Positions 54,050 to 64,000 of a stretch of 64,000 nt of DNA are shown piece by piece. The stretch is from Pantoea alfalfae. GTDB lineage: Bacteria > Pseudomonadota > Gammaproteobacteria > Enterobacterales > Enterobacteriaceae. Each line of letters starts with the position of its first letter. The first letter of the stretch is position 1. The stretch spans positions 62,001-126,000 of the forward strand of contig NZ_CP082294.1 of assembly GCF_019880205.1 (NCBI RefSeq), written 5' to 3'. The translations under genes were made by a program, and so were the position numbers. The notes below the pieces were generated by a model. The model had not been told where the DNA came from. It made no database searches and was given only the letters and a program-made list of their open reading frames with translations.

Positions 54050-57000
54050 AAAAAATGACTGGCTTTAACCTCTCCGGCTGGGCGCTGGCGCATCAGCAGC
54101 TGGTGATCTTTTTCATGTTGCTGGTGATGGCGGCGGGTGTGCTGAGTTATGAACGCCTGTCACGCAATGAAGACCCAGCGTTTACTATCAAAACCGCCGT
54201 AATATCTGCCCAATGGCCCGGCGCTGACGTGAATACCACCGTGCAACTGCTGACTGACGTGCTGGAACAGAAGGTGCAGGAGATCCCGTCGCTGGATGCG
54301 GTCGAGAGCGAAACCCGCGCCGGACAAACCGTCATCTATGTCAACCTGCGCGATGACACGCCGCCCTCTCAGGTGGCCGGCATCTGGTATCAGCTGCGTA
54401 AAAAGATGCATGACGTTGCCCCTTCACTGCCCCTGGGCGTGCAGGGTCCTGCCGTTAACGACGAGTTTGACGACACCTTTGGCACCATTTATGGCTTCAC
54501 GGCAGAAGGTTTTACCGCCAGAGAGCTACGCGATCGGGTCGATAACCTGCGTCGCAATCTGGCCAGTCTGCCCGACATCGGTAAAACCAGCCTGTTGGGT
54601 GTACAGGAGCAGCAGGTGGTTATCGCCTTTTCCCCGCGCAAGCTGAACGGCATGGGCCTTGATTTACAGCAGGTCAGCGACGCCATTAAAGCCCAGAACG
54701 ATGTCGTCCCGGCGGGCAGCCTGCGTACCGACCGCGAGAATATTGCGCTTCGGGTCAGCGGCACCCTGACCTCGGTTGAAAGCCTGAAAGCAATTACCCT
54801 GCATATCGGTGAGCGTTTTATCCCGCTGAACGATCTGGCGACCATCAGCCTGCAACCTGCTGAACCGCCGACGCCCACCTTTAGGGTCAACGGCGTGCCG
54901 GCTATCGGGCTGGCGATCTCCATGGCCGCCAGCGGCAATATGCTCGATTTCGGTAAACAACTTAACCAGCGCATGCAGAGACTGGCCGGACAGTTACCAC
55001 ACGGCATCACCATGACTCGCATAGCCGATCAGTCTTCCGTGGTGAAACAAGCGGTCAGCGGCTTTGTCCGGATACTGGGCGAAGCGGTTGTCATCGTGTT
55101 AGCTGTCTCCTTCGTTTCGCTGGGACTCCGTGCCGGTCTGGTCGTGGCGGCGGCTATTCCGCTGGTGCTGGCGATGACCTTTACCGGCATGTTGCTGGCG
55201 GGCATCGGGCTGCAGCGCATCTCGCTGGGCGCGCTGATTATTGCGCTCGGGCTGCTGGTGGATGACGCCATGATCACCGTCGAGGCGATGGTGGCGCGAC
55301 TCGAAGCGGGCGACAGTAAGTGGCAGGCCGCGACGTATGCATTCAAAACCACCGCCTTTCCGATGCTGACCGGTACGCTGGTCATGATCGCCGGTTTTAT
55401 TCCGGTCGGGTTTGCCGCGTCCAGTGCCGGGGAGTATTGCTACTCACTGTTTGTGGTGATTACCCTGGCGCTGCTCTGCTCGTGGGTGGTTGCGATCATC
55501 TTCTCGCCGCTCACCGGCTGCTGGCTGCTGTCAGCGAAGCGCATCAAAACCCACCAGCCGCCGGGCTTAATGACGCGCGGCTATCACGGGCTGCTGGAGG
55601 TGATTCTGCGCCACCGGCTGATGACGATTGGCGCGGCGCTGACAGTCCTGCTGGTCAGCCTTTACGCCACCACCTTTATGCAGGGTGAATTTTTCCCGGC
55701 GTCAGACCGCCCTGAATTGCTGGTCAGCCTGACGCTGCCCGCCAGCGCGGCCCAGGCGGAAACCACGCGCCGTACTGCACAGCTGGAACAGATGCTGCGC
55801 AGCGATCGGGATGTCGCAAACTTCACCAGTTACGTCGGCTCTGGCGCAATACGCTTCTATCTGCCGATGGATGTGCTGCTGGATAATGAAAACATCGCGC
55901 AGCTGGTGGTGGTGGCGAAAAGTCTGGCGGTACGCGATCGGCTGCGCAGCAGGCTGGAGAAGAAACTGGCCGCGGATTTCATTGATATCACGACGCGCGT
56001 CTCGCCGCTGGAGCTGGGTCCGCCGGTGGGCTGGCCGCTGAAATATCGCATCACCGGCCCGGACAATGCCCGGGTGCGGCAGGCTGCCAGTGATCTGGCA
56101 GTGCTGATCGCCCGCTCTCCGCTGACCCGCGAGGTCAATCTCACCGCCGGGGAACCGGAACGGGTCATGACGCTGGCGGTAAACCAGACCGCCGCCCGCG
56201 CCGCCGGCCTGTCGTCCGACACCATCGCCTCCGCGCTGAACACCCTGATGTCCGGCAGCGTGGTGACTACCCTGCGCGATCGCAACCGGCTGATTGATGT
56301 GGTGCTGCGCAGCAATAATACGGAACGGCAGAACACGGAGACGCTGGAAGGATTGATGATCACCAACGCCAGCGGACAGAAAATTCCGTTGCGCCAGGTA
56401 GCGACCCTGAACTGGGGCGTGGATGATCCGGTGATCTGGCGCCGTCAGCGACTCTCATACATTACCGTGCAGACCGATATTGCACCGGGTCAGCGGGCTG
56501 AGCAGGTCTCGCAACAGCTCGCACCTGATGTCGCCGCCCTGCACGCCTCACTGCCAGCCGGATACGGTATTGAGGAAGGAGGCGTGGCGGCGGAGTCGGA
56601 CAAAGGCAATGGTTCGGTGTTTGCCCTGCTGCCAGTAACGATCTGCGCCATGCTGGTCCTGCTGATGATTCAGCTGCAACGCTTCTCAGGCATGTTGCTG
56701 GCGCTGAGTATGGCCCCGTTTGGCCTGCCCGGCATCGTATCTGCGATGCTGCCGGCTGGCACACCGCTGGGATTTGTGGCGCTGCTGGGGATTATTGCGC
56801 TGGCGGGGATCATCATCCGCAACGCGGTGATTATGATCAGTGAAGTGGATGCGAACAGCCGCGCCGGCCTGCCAGATGATGACGCTATCCGGCAGGCCGC
56901 GCATCACCGGGCGCGTCCCATTCTGCTGACCGCCTGTGCTGCGATCCTCGGCATGATCCCCATCGCCCATCAGGTTTTCTGGGGGCCGATGGCGCTGGCG

Positions 57001-57090
57001 ATTATTGGCGGTCTGGTCAGCGGCACGCTGGTGACACTCACGGTGCTGCCCGCCGCGTTAAGTCTGCTCATGCAGCGACGTTCAGGTTAA
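54046..57090 (+). CDS. RND efflux transporter permease
   Basis: A 1014-residue inner membrane pump of the AcrB/MdtB-like HAE-RND group. The N-terminus reads LSGWALAHQQLVIFFMLLVMAAGVLSYERLSRNEDPAFTIK. The proton-relay helix contains LGLLVDDAMITVEAMVA with the paired Asp residues, the second half ends with GIIALAGIIIRNAVIMISEVD, and large periplasmic loops lie in both halves. By family it exports drugs, dyes or organic acids. Co-transcribed with its adaptor and the two-component genes. Confidence 0.9.
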   Translation: MKKMTGFNLSGWALAHQQLVIFFMLLVMAAGVLSYERLSRNEDPAFTIKTAVISAQWPGADVNTTVQLLTDVLEQKVQEIPSLDAVESETRAGQTVIYVNLRDDTPPSQVAGIWYQLRKKMHDVAPSLPLGVQGPAVNDEFDDTFGTIYGFTAEGFTARELRDRVDNLRRNLASLPDIGKTSLLGVQEQQVVIAFSPRKLNGMGLDLQQVSDAIKAQNDVVPAGSLRTDRENIALRVSGTLTSVESLKAITLHIGERFIPLNDLATISLQPAEPPTPTFRVNGVPAIGLAISMAASGNMLDFGKQLNQRMQRLAGQLPHGITMTRIADQSSVVKQAVSGFVRILGEAVVIVLAVSFVSLGLRAGLVVAAAIPLVLAMTFTGMLLAGIGLQRISLGALIIALGLLVDDAMITVEAMVARLEAGDSKWQAATYAFKTTAFPMLTGTLVMIAGFIPVGFAASSAGEYCYSLFVVITLALLCSWVVAIIFSPLTGCWLLSAKRIKTHQPPGLMTRGYHGLLEVILRHRLMTIGAALTVLLVSLYATTFMQGEFFPASDRPELLVSLTLPASAAQAETTRRTAQLEQMLRSDRDVANFTSYVGSGAIRFYLPMDVLLDNENIAQLVVVAKSLAVRDRLRSRLEKKLAADFIDITTRVSPLELGPPVGWPLKYRITGPDNARVRQAASDLAVLIARSPLTREVNLTAGEPERVMTLAVNQTAARAAGLSSDTIASALNTLMSGSVVTTLRDRNRLIDVVLRSNNTERQNTETLEGLMITNASGQKIPLRQVATLNWGVDDPVIWRRQRLSYITVQTDIAPGQRAEQVSQQLAPDVAALHASLPAGYGIEEGGVAAESDKGNGSVFALLPVTICAMLVLLMIQLQRFSGMLLALSMAPFGLPGIVSAMLPAGTPLGFVALLGIIALAGIIIRNAVIMISEVDANSRAGLPDDDAIRQAAHHRARPILLTACAAILGMIPIAHQVFWGPMALAIIGGLVSGTLVTLTVLPAALSLLMQRRSG

Positions 57091-57151
57091 AACTGTCGCA
57101 TAAAAACGCCCGGCGATCCCGTGCTGAGAGCCGCGGCCTCGCCGGACGCGT

Positions 57152-57397
57152 TCAGTTCATCACCTCGACCAGAATCAGCGGGCACTTTCTGACTTTGCAG
57201 GCCTGACTGTAGGCCAGTGAGCAGACCGAACAGAGGTCGCGCACGTCAGACTGGTACTCATACTCCATGAAATAGCGGAACTGGCCGCCCGCCGAATCTG
57301 TTCTCCAGAATCGCTGCGGCTCCAGAATTTCATCCAGTTGCCTGAATGTCAGGGCTGACGGGTTGTGATACCCGACTCTTACGCGGTATGTAGTCAT
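57152..57397 (-). CDS. Small cysteine-containing hypothetical protein
   Basis: An 81-residue frame starting TTYRVRVGYHNPSALTFRQLDEILEPQRFW and containing four Cys in a 20-residue stretch (LCSVCSLAYSQACKVRKCP), which could bind a metal. No family recognised. The composition and ATG start look coding, but there is no clear ribosome-binding site. Confidence 0.55.
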   Translation of the reverse strand: MTTYRVRVGYHNPSALTFRQLDEILEPQRFWRTDSAGGQFRYFMEYEYQSDVRDLCSVCSLAYSQACKVRKCPLILVEVMN

Positions 57398-57468
57398 GCA
57401 CCGATTATTCGCATCCCGGCCACGGGCCGCCAGTTGGTTATTGTTTTCAGTTCAATAGCTGGCGCTTA

Positions 57469-58374
57469 TCAACCCGCTTCGTCTGGTGTCGCAGGCGGTT
57501 CGGCCAGCAGCGCCAGCAGATGCAGCACCGCTTTTGATGGATGATGCCGACGCCAGGCAAAGGCAACATCAGTAAACAGCGTGTTGTTTTCGATATCGCA
57601 GAAGCTGACCTCCGGGTTATCGACGCAGCGCAGCGACTCTGGCACCAGCGCAATCCCGCAGCCTGCCGCCACCATACCCAGCGATGTGGTGATCTGTGGC
57701 GCCTGCTGAAAAGTGTGACGGGAAAAGCCGGCCCGCAGGCAGGCCGTGACAATCAGCTCATACAGGCTAGGCGAAACGTCGCGCGGGAAGATTATCAGGG
57801 TTTCATCCGCCAGCGCGGACAACGCGACTGTTGGCGTACCGCTTAGAGGATGGCAGCGCGGCAGTGCTATCAGCATCTTCTCGGTGGAGATCACGCGCAG
57901 ATTAAACGCTTTGCTGCTTTCGCACGGCAGCCGGATAAAGGCAGCATCCAGTAACCCCTCCTGCAGATCCTGCATCAGCAACGACATGTTCTCTTCACGC
58001 GTCAGCAGCTCCATCGCCGGATAGCGTTCCGTAAACTGCCGGATAAGGGTGAAGATGCGCGGATTAAACGCCACCGAGCTGGCAAACCCCAGCGACAGCT
58101 GACCGCTGATCCCGCGGGCAATACCTCGCGCGTTCTCCAGCGCCTGATCGGCCAGTTGGACAATTTGCTGCGCATCCGCCAGAAACGCTTCTCCCGCTTC
58201 AGTAAGTTCCACTCCGCGCGTCAGCCGTTTCAGCAGCGGTGTGCCAATCTCCTGCTCCAGCCGCAGTATCTGCTGGCTCAGGGGTGGCTGAGAAATCCCC
58301 AGCATTTCAGCGGCTCGGGTGAAGTGAAGCGTCTCGGCTACGGCAACAAAATAACGCAGGTGGCGCAGTTCCAT
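57469..58374 (-). CDS. budR: LysR-type activator of the acetoin operon (BudR/AlsR)
   Basis: A 301-residue LysR regulator. The helix-turn-helix is RHLRYFVAVAETLHFTRAAEMLGISQPPLSQQILRLEQEIG, with an effector domain after residue ~90. It is divergent from budABC, as alsR/budR is in Klebsiella and Serratia, where it activates the operon in response to acetate and low pH or late growth. The shared 104-base promoter region has an ACCGA-N5-TCGGT inverted repeat. Confidence 0.88.
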   Translation of the reverse strand: MELRHLRYFVAVAETLHFTRAAEMLGISQPPLSQQILRLEQEIGTPLLKRLTRGVELTEAGEAFLADAQQIVQLADQALENARGIARGISGQLSLGFASSVAFNPRIFTLIRQFTERYPAMELLTREENMSLLMQDLQEGLLDAAFIRLPCESSKAFNLRVISTEKMLIALPRCHPLSGTPTVALSALADETLIIFPRDVSPSLYELIVTACLRAGFSRHTFQQAPQITTSLGMVAAGCGIALVPESLRCVDNPEVSFCDIENNTLFTDVAFAWRRHHPSKAVLHLLALLAEPPATPDEAG

Positions 58375-58416
58375 ATCAAAAACGTCTCAAAGTTAACAGG
58401 TTTCGCTATTGGACCC

Positions 58417-58431
58417 ACCGACTGAATCGGT
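58417..58431 (+). promoter_or_regulatory. Candidate BudR binding site
   Basis: ACCGA-CTGAA-TCGGT inverted repeat in the budR-budA divergent region. Several GTTAAC/TTAAC copies lie on both sides (58391-58460). LysR regulators usually bind such dyads upstream of the target promoter. Confidence 0.45.
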
Positions 58432-58478
58432 TCACCATTAGGTTAACACGGCTTAACGGTTAATCGATGAGGCATGAA

Positions 58479-59261
58479 ATGAGCAATTGTGTAACTGATT
58501 GTTCCTGTGAGGATCAACTAAAACATACTGTCTTAACGCTTTCTCAGGATGCACCAGAAAGCGTTATCTATCAGACCTCTTTAATGAGTGCGCTGCTGAG
58601 CGGCGTTTACGACGGCAACGTCCGCATCGCTGACCTGATGCGTAAAGGGGATTTCGGCCTGGGCACGTTCAACCGGCTGGATGGCGAGATGATTGCGTTC
58701 GACAGCAAGGTTTATCAGCTGCACTCAGATGGCAGTGCGCATCCGGCCGACCCGGCACAGAAAACTCCGTTTGCGGTGATGACCTTCTTCAGGCCGCAGC
58801 ACCAGTTTGAGTTTGACCGGCCCATGTCGCGCGAGGCGATCCATCGGGTGATCGACAGCGAAATCACCTCCGATAACCAGTTCTGCGCGCTGCGCATCAG
58901 CGGTCGTTTCAGTCGCGTCGAGACGCGCACCGTGCCATGCCAGTGCCGTCCCTATCGCTCAATGCCGGAAGTGCTGGGCGATCAGCCGACCTTTGCCTTC
59001 AGCCAGCGCGCGGGCGAACTGATCGGATTCCGTACGCCGCAATATATGCAGGGCATTAACGTTGCGGGCTATCACGAACATTTTATTACCGACGACCGCG
59101 AAGGCGGCGGCCACATTCTCGACTATGCGCTGGAACAGGGCACCCTGACCTTTGGTGCCATCAGCAAGCTGGTCGTGGATTTGCCGCAGGATAGCGATTT
59201 TCTCAATGCCGACCTGAACCCCGCCAATCTTGACGCCGCGATCCGTGCGGTAGAAAGCTAA
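58479..59261 (+). CDS. budA: Alpha-acetolactate decarboxylase
   Basis: A 260-residue enzyme converting acetolactate to acetoin. Seen: [18 protein letters not shown] near the N-terminus, the metal-binding histidines in [19 protein letters not shown], and [21 protein letters not shown] chose ATG 58479 because GAGG lies 6 bases upstream; ATG 58467 in frame has no such site. First gene of budABC. Confidence 0.92.
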   Translation: MSNCVTDCSCEDQLKHTVLTLSQDAPESVIYQTSLMSALLSGVYDGNVRIADLMRKGDFGLGTFNRLDGEMIAFDSKVYQLHSDGSAHPADPAQKTPFAVMTFFRPQHQFEFDRPMSREAIHRVIDSEITSDNQFCALRISGRFSRVETRTVPCQCRPYRSMPEVLGDQPTFAFSQRAGELIGFRTPQYMQGINVAGYHEHFITDDREGGGHILDYALEQGTLTFGAISKLVVDLPQDSDFLNADLNPANLDAAIRAVES

Positions 59262-59275
59262 TCAGAGGAATGACG

Positions 59276-60955
59276 ATGAAAACTCCAACCGATACGACTC
59301 TCTGGACCTGCGGCGCTGACCTGGTGGTCGCGCAGCTTGAGGCGCAGGGCGTACAGCACGTCTTTGGCATCCCTGGCGCAAAGATCGATAAGGTTTTTGA
59401 CTCCCTGCTGGATTCCTCCATTCAGACCATCCCGGTTCGTCATGAAGCCAACGCCGCGTTTATGGCCGCCGCAGTAGGCCGCCTGACAGGCAATGCCGGT
59501 GTGGCACTGGTCACCTCCGGACCGGGTTGCTCCAACCTGATTACCGGCATGGCCACCGCCACCAGCGAAGGCGATCCGGTCGTCGCCATCGGCGGCCAGG
59601 TGAAACGCTCGGACAGCGCCAAGCAGGTTCACCAGAGCATGGATACGGTGTCCATGTTTCGCCCGATCACCAAATATGCGGTTGAGGTGACCGATCCCTC
59701 TGCGCTCTCTGAATGCCTGTCGAATGCATTTCGTCACGCCGAGCATGGCCGGGGCGGAGGCGCCTTTATCAGCCTGCCGCAGGATATTGTCGACCAGCCG
59801 GTGACCGGCAAAGCACTGAGCAGCAAAGGCCGTCCGGTGCTGGGTGCCGCGCCAGACGCGATGATCGACACGGTCAGCCAGGCCATTGCCGGGGCGAAAA
59901 ATCCGGTCATCCTGCTGGGATTAATGGCGAGCCAGCCGGAAAATAGCGAAGCCATTCACGATCTGCTGAGCCGCAGCCACATTCCGGTCACCAGCACCTA
60001 TCAGGCGGCGGGCGCGATCAGACAGGATCACTTCTCACGCTTTGCCGGTCGCGTCGGACTGTTTAACAACCAGGCGGGTGACCGGCTGCTGCAACAGGCT
60101 GACCTGATCATCACCATCGGTTACAGCCCGGTAGAATACGAACCGGCGATGTGGAACAGCGGTAACGCCACCCTGATTCACATCGACGTGATTCCGGCAG
60201 AGACCGACAACCGCTACCTGCCGGACGCCGAGCTGGTGGGCGATATCGCCGCCACCGTGCGTAAACTGGCAGCACGCATTACCGCGCCGCTGCAGCTGAC
60301 AGCAGAAGCCGCCAGCATTCTTGAAGATCGTCAGCAGCAGCGCAAACTGCTGGCGATGCAGGGTGCCAGCCTCAATCAATTTGCCCTGCATCCGCTGCGT
60401 ATCGTGCGCGCCATGCAGGACATCATTAACAGCGACGTCAGCCTCACCGTCGATATGGGCAGCTTCCACATCTGGATCGCCCGTTATCTCTACAGCTTCC
60501 GTGCCCGCCAGATCATGATCTCCAACGGTCAGCAGACCATGGGCGTAGCGCTGCCGTGGGCGATTGGTGCCTGGCTGGTCGATCCGCAGCGCAAAGTGGT
60601 ATCGGTTTCAGGGGATGGTGGCTTCCTGCAGTCCAGCATGGAGCTGGAAACTGCCGTCCGGTTAAAAGCCAATATCCTGCACATCGTCTGGGTAGATAAC
60701 GCCTACAACATGGTGGCAATGCAGGAAGAGAAAAAATATCACCGCGTCTCCGGTGTCAATTTTGGCCCGGTCGATTTCAAAGCCTACGCCGAAGCGTTTG
60801 GCGCTGCGGGCTTTGCGGTGACCAGCGCAGCAGAACTGGAGCCGGCGCTGCGTAAAGCGATGGATGTTCAGGGTCCTGCCGTGGTGGCTGTGCCGGTCGA
60901 TTACGCCGACAACCCGCTGCTGATGGGTCAGCTGCATCTGAGCCAGCTTCTTTAA
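59276..60955 (+). CDS. budB: Catabolic acetolactate synthase
   Basis: A 559-residue TPP-dependent enzyme condensing two pyruvates to acetolactate. Seen: [15 protein letters not shown], the catalytic Glu in [24 protein letters not shown], and the TPP-binding block [20 protein letters not shown]...[13 protein letters not shown]. The FAD-site residues of anabolic AHAS are not expected in this group. ATG 59276 is chosen over ATG 59270 because AGAGGA at 59264-59269 is then at the correct spacing. Confidence 0.93.
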   Translation: MKTPTDTTLWTCGADLVVAQLEAQGVQHVFGIPGAKIDKVFDSLLDSSIQTIPVRHEANAAFMAAAVGRLTGNAGVALVTSGPGCSNLITGMATATSEGDPVVAIGGQVKRSDSAKQVHQSMDTVSMFRPITKYAVEVTDPSALSECLSNAFRHAEHGRGGGAFISLPQDIVDQPVTGKALSSKGRPVLGAAPDAMIDTVSQAIAGAKNPVILLGLMASQPENSEAIHDLLSRSHIPVTSTYQAAGAIRQDHFSRFAGRVGLFNNQAGDRLLQQADLIITIGYSPVEYEPAMWNSGNATLIHIDVIPAETDNRYLPDAELVGDIAATVRKLAARITAPLQLTAEAASILEDRQQQRKLLAMQGASLNQFALHPLRIVRAMQDIINSDVSLTVDMGSFHIWIARYLYSFRARQIMISNGQQTMGVALPWAIGAWLVDPQRKVVSVSGDGGFLQSSMELETAVRLKANILHIVWVDNAYNMVAMQEEKKYHRVSGVNFGPVDFKAYAEAFGAAGFAVTSAAELEPALRKAMDVQGPAVVAVPVDYADNPLLMGQLHLSQLL

Positions 60956-61750
<795 letters not shown>

Positions 61751-61759
61751 ACTCCCCTC

Positions 61760-61792
61760 GCCTGCTGCGTCTCTGCGTAGCAGGCTTCTTTC
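61760..61792 (+). terminator. Intrinsic terminator after budC
   Basis: GCCTGCT (61760-61766) and AGCAGGC (61779-61785) form a stem followed by TTCTTTCCT. Confidence 0.8.
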
Positions 61793-61954
61793 CTGACCTG
61801 GCGAACCGTTAATTTATTTTATCTGAAAAGCAATTACCCATCAGCCAGTTGCCTTCCTGTCCCCGTCTTTGCGCAGTTTTTGTCGCCGCAGAGATTAAAG
61901 CTGCTTATCACCCTGCCGATAAAACAGAGACTCCTCTCCCTGTTCGAAGCGACC

Positions 61955-63409
61955 ATGTTAACGATCAACCATAACGAAACCGCCGCCATTACGAACAAAT
62001 TGCGGTACGGTATTGACTCCGTTCTGGGACGAACGGTTGAACGGCTATCATCAGGGATGCGGATTAACAGTGCTAAAGACGATGCGGCAGGTCAGGCGAT
62101 TGCCAACCGTATGACGGCCAATGTCAACGCCGACGCGGTAGTGGCACGCGGCCTTAATGACGCCATCAGCTATTCCCAGACCGCCAGTGGCGGCCTGGGC
62201 ACTATCGTCGATCTGCTGATTCAGGCGCGTACGCTGTCGGTCCAGGCCGCTAACGGTACGCTGTCGGACGCGGATCGGCAGAGCGTCAACAACCAGTATC
62301 AGCAGATAATGGCTGGCATCAACGACGTTGCCGATCACACCGAAATTTTTGGGCGTTATCCGCTGGCAACCAATAATCCCGATCTGCCGCCTGCGAAACT
62401 GGGTAACGTTGACCCTATCAACGTAAAATTCCCGATCCCGGGCAAGAGTTACTCATTTACCTCGGGTGTGATCCCACTGGCCTATATCCCGGCAGGAGCA
62501 ACGTCGATAAGCATTACGATTGACTCGCTGGGTCAGGATGACGATCTCCAGCTGTTTACCCGCGACGGCAAGCATCTGGCCGGTACGCCGCTGGACGGCA
62601 GTGCGCCTGATTACACCTGGGTCAGTAAAGGCATTACAGATCCGACAACGGCACAATCCCGCCTGCTGACCAGCAATAATGGTTTCTCCACTGGCGCGAC
62701 CTATGACAGCGCACAGCTGCTGGAAGGCGGCACGAGCTGGGCGCTGGCGGGCAGTAACAGCAGCAGCTACAACGGGATGAACATCACCTACAGCGGTGAC
62801 GGCGACCGTTATGAAGATGTCGCCAGCGGCGATTTCAACAACGGCACCAATACCGGCACCCGGCTGGAGCGCATCTCGCTGGACACCGTCAGCGAAGATT
62901 TGATTGTGGTGGTGGTCGGCAACGGCTCCTTCACCGGTAGTCTGACCTGGGGAAACCTTCCGGAACCTAAAGGCGTGCCTGCAACGCCGCCACATGAGAG
63001 TCGTCCTCTCGAAGTGATCACCAGCGCCGACTATGGTCAGCCGATCCAGTCGGATAGCATTCCCGCTACGCCGTCAGATACCAAAACGCTGGGACTGAAA
63101 AACACTACCCTGCTGACCAGTGGCGACATCGCCACCGCCATGAAGGCGCTGGATAAAGCGCTGGAGAAGATCAGCGGCTATCAGTCGCTCTACGGTGCAA
63201 AAATAAACCGTTATGAATCCAATCGTAACGTGTTGTCACAGCAGGGCGTGGATACTTCAGCGGCTCGCAGCCGCATTCAGGATGCAGACTATGCTGAAGA
63301 AGCGAGTCAGCTGGCGCGCAGCCAGATTATTCAGCAGGGACAGACAGCCGTCAGTAAGATGGCCAATAAAACCCCTGAGATGATTATTCAGCTGTTAGGC
63401 AGCCAATAA
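61955..63409 (+). CDS. Flagellin-like protein with beta-rich central insertion
   Basis: A 484-residue protein with both conserved flagellin ends. N-terminal D0/D1: VERLSSGMRINSAKDDAAGQAIANRM and VQAANGTLSDADRQSVNNQYQQIMAGI. C-terminal D1/D0: KALEKISGYQSLYGAKINRYES and SRIQDADYAEEASQLARSQIIQQG. The central ~150-345 region is unlike FliC D2/D3: YIPAGATSISITIDSLGQDDDLQLFTRDGK resembles a jelly-roll PPC-type domain. It is flanked by bud and citrate genes, with no flagellar gene nearby. ATG 61955 matches the expected flagellin start; a TTG at 61880 would add 25 unlikely residues. Confidence 0.82.
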   Translation: MLTINHNETAAITNKLRYGIDSVLGRTVERLSSGMRINSAKDDAAGQAIANRMTANVNADAVVARGLNDAISYSQTASGGLGTIVDLLIQARTLSVQAANGTLSDADRQSVNNQYQQIMAGINDVADHTEIFGRYPLATNNPDLPPAKLGNVDPINVKFPIPGKSYSFTSGVIPLAYIPAGATSISITIDSLGQDDDLQLFTRDGKHLAGTPLDGSAPDYTWVSKGITDPTTAQSRLLTSNNGFSTGATYDSAQLLEGGTSWALAGSNSSSYNGMNITYSGDGDRYEDVASGDFNNGTNTGTRLERISLDTVSEDLIVVVVGNGSFTGSLTWGNLPEPKGVPATPPHESRPLEVITSADYGQPIQSDSIPATPSDTKTLGLKNTTLLTSGDIATAMKALDKALEKISGYQSLYGAKINRYESNRNVLSQQGVDTSAARSRIQDADYAEEASQLARSQIIQQGQTAVSKMANKTPEMIIQLLGSQ

Positions 63410-63413
63410 CGTT

Positions 63414-63443
63414 AACCGGCTGAGCATTATGGCTCAGCCGGTT
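63414..63443 (+). terminator. Long hairpin after the flagellin-like gene
   Basis: AACCGGCTGAGC-ATTATG-GCTCAGCCGGTT, a perfect 12-bp stem 4 bases past the stop; the following ACCCTGTTTCT has only a short T-run. Confidence 0.75.
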
Positions 63444-63746
63444 ACCCTGTTTCTCCACCACTCTATTACCCGCCTGATTCAGCCCCAGCTGGCCCGAAAC
63501 CCCGGTTACACTTCATCATCCTTTGATCTCAGTCACACAATCTCGTTTAAGAACCGTTTAAAGATGATCGTGATCACCCTTCTTTGTTAAAGAAATGCTA
63601 AATACTGACAACTATTTATTATCATCTTTGAATGCAGGGTTAATTAAAACAACAGGTTAATCATTACCACGCTAAGTAATTACCTGAATTTTCCTGCCGG
63701 TATGTAACTTTTTCATTACTTTTCCGCCATTGCGAGGGCTGTTAAT
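63444..63746. other. Promoter region of the CitMHS gene
   Basis: About 300 bases without a gene. It contains the CRP-like site at 63522 and an A/T-rich stretch before the gene start. Confidence 0.45.
63522..63537 (+). promoter_or_regulatory. CRP-like binding site
   Basis: TTTGA-TCTCAG-TCACA matches TGTGA-N6-TCACA at 9 of 10 core positions, about 210 bases upstream of the CitMHS start codon, consistent with catabolite control of citrate uptake. Confidence 0.55.
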
Positions 63747-64000
63747 TTGCTGACGATACTGGGTTTTTCCATGGTTGTTTGCTTCATGTATCTGATCATG
63801 ACCAAACGTATGTCAGCCTTGATTGCGCTGATCCTGATACCAACCATATTTGCGCTGATTGGCGGTTTTTACGCAGGCCTGGGTGCCATGATGCTGGATG
63901 GCGTCAAAAAGCTGGCTCCGACCGGTGTAATGCTGACCTTCTCCATTCTCTATTTTGGTCTGATGATTGATGCCGGACTGTTTGACCCACTGGTGCGCTT
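63747..64000 (+). CDS. CitMHS-family citrate-Mg2+:H+ symporter, 5' part
   Basis: The frame is open to the window edge, giving the first ~84 residues: LTILGFSMVVCFMYLIMTKRM, SALIALILIPTIFALIGGF, and APTGVMLTFSILYFGLMIDAGLFDPLV, three hydrophobic segments characteristic of CitMHS (CitM/CitN-like) transporters, which import citrate bound to divalent metal. Start is TTG 63747 with GAGGG upstream. Confidence 0.75.
   Translation, partial: MLTILGFSMVVCFMYLIMTKRMSALIALILIPTIFALIGGFYAGLGAMMLDGVKKLAPTGVMLTFSILYFGLMIDAGLFDPLVR

Noticed and set aside
63779..63970. 63-codon frame at the right edge
   Set aside because: Out-of-frame shadow of the CitMHS transporter start, which has the expected membrane segments.

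Overview
The window looks like a chromosomal segment of an Enterobacterales bacterium, most likely an Erwiniaceae member such as Pantoea. This rests on a complete arnBCADTEF operon, a Klebsiella-type budABC operon with a divergent LysR gene, a marT/fidL-type regulator pair, an Hha-like protein and many short ATG/SD-spaced operons. The assignment is from gene content only; no database comparison was possible.

Layout. 1-5.5 kb: 3' end of an aliphatic sulfonate binding protein, a zinc formaldehyde/alcohol dehydrogenase, a patch of decayed toxin-antitoxin genes, a HAD dehalogenase and a Fic-domain protein. 5.6-13.2 kb: the arn operon (minus strand) for 4-amino-4-deoxy-L-arabinose modification of lipid A, with a PmrA-box-like site upstream. 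13.6-18.4 kb: YceI protein; a TPR protein / ECF sigma factor / anti-sigma factor operon in which the sigma gene has no canonical full-length start codon; an inositol-dehydrogenase-like oxidoreductase divergent from a LacI regulator. 19-29 kb: accessory surface region with a PACE efflux protein, an Hha-like protein, a trypsin-fold (SPATE/IgA-protease-like) autotransporter carrying a poly-G9 tract and eight 12-residue repeats, two small envelope proteins, a second autotransporter and a YgiW-type OB-fold protein.

29.5-45 kb is the most unusual part. Low-GC, gene-poor DNA with two divergent regulators (LuxR-type and IprA-like) leads into two adjacent genes for small hydrophobic peptides, both with 15-residue double-glycine leaders (MREL...VSGA and MREL...VSGG). 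These are followed on the same strand by a chaperone-usher fimbrial operon, an RcsB-like response regulator, and a complete dedicated type I secretion system: TolC-like outer membrane factor, CvaA-like HlyD adaptor and CvaB-like ABC exporter with an intact C39 leader peptidase. The last gene is a small DUF1795/DcrB-like protein overlapping the exporter gene. A convergent ToxR/MarT-like regulator plus FidL-like partner closes the locus. I infer a two-peptide class II microcin-like system physically linked to adhesive fimbriae, with the DUF1795 protein as a candidate precursor chaperone or immunity factor. No recognisable immunity gene is present.

45-64 kb: a TetR regulator and a FabF-like ketosynthase sharing two operators of the same architecture (GTGAC-A-N10-T-GTCAC); a ROK protein without the zinc motif; an Rpn-type nuclease; a MipA/OmpV outer membrane protein with a 40-residue membrane peptide, divergent from a two-component system and an RND efflux pair; the acetoin/2,3-butanediol operon budABC with budR; an isolated flagellin with a beta-rich central insertion; and the start of a CitMHS citrate transporter preceded by a good CRP-like site.
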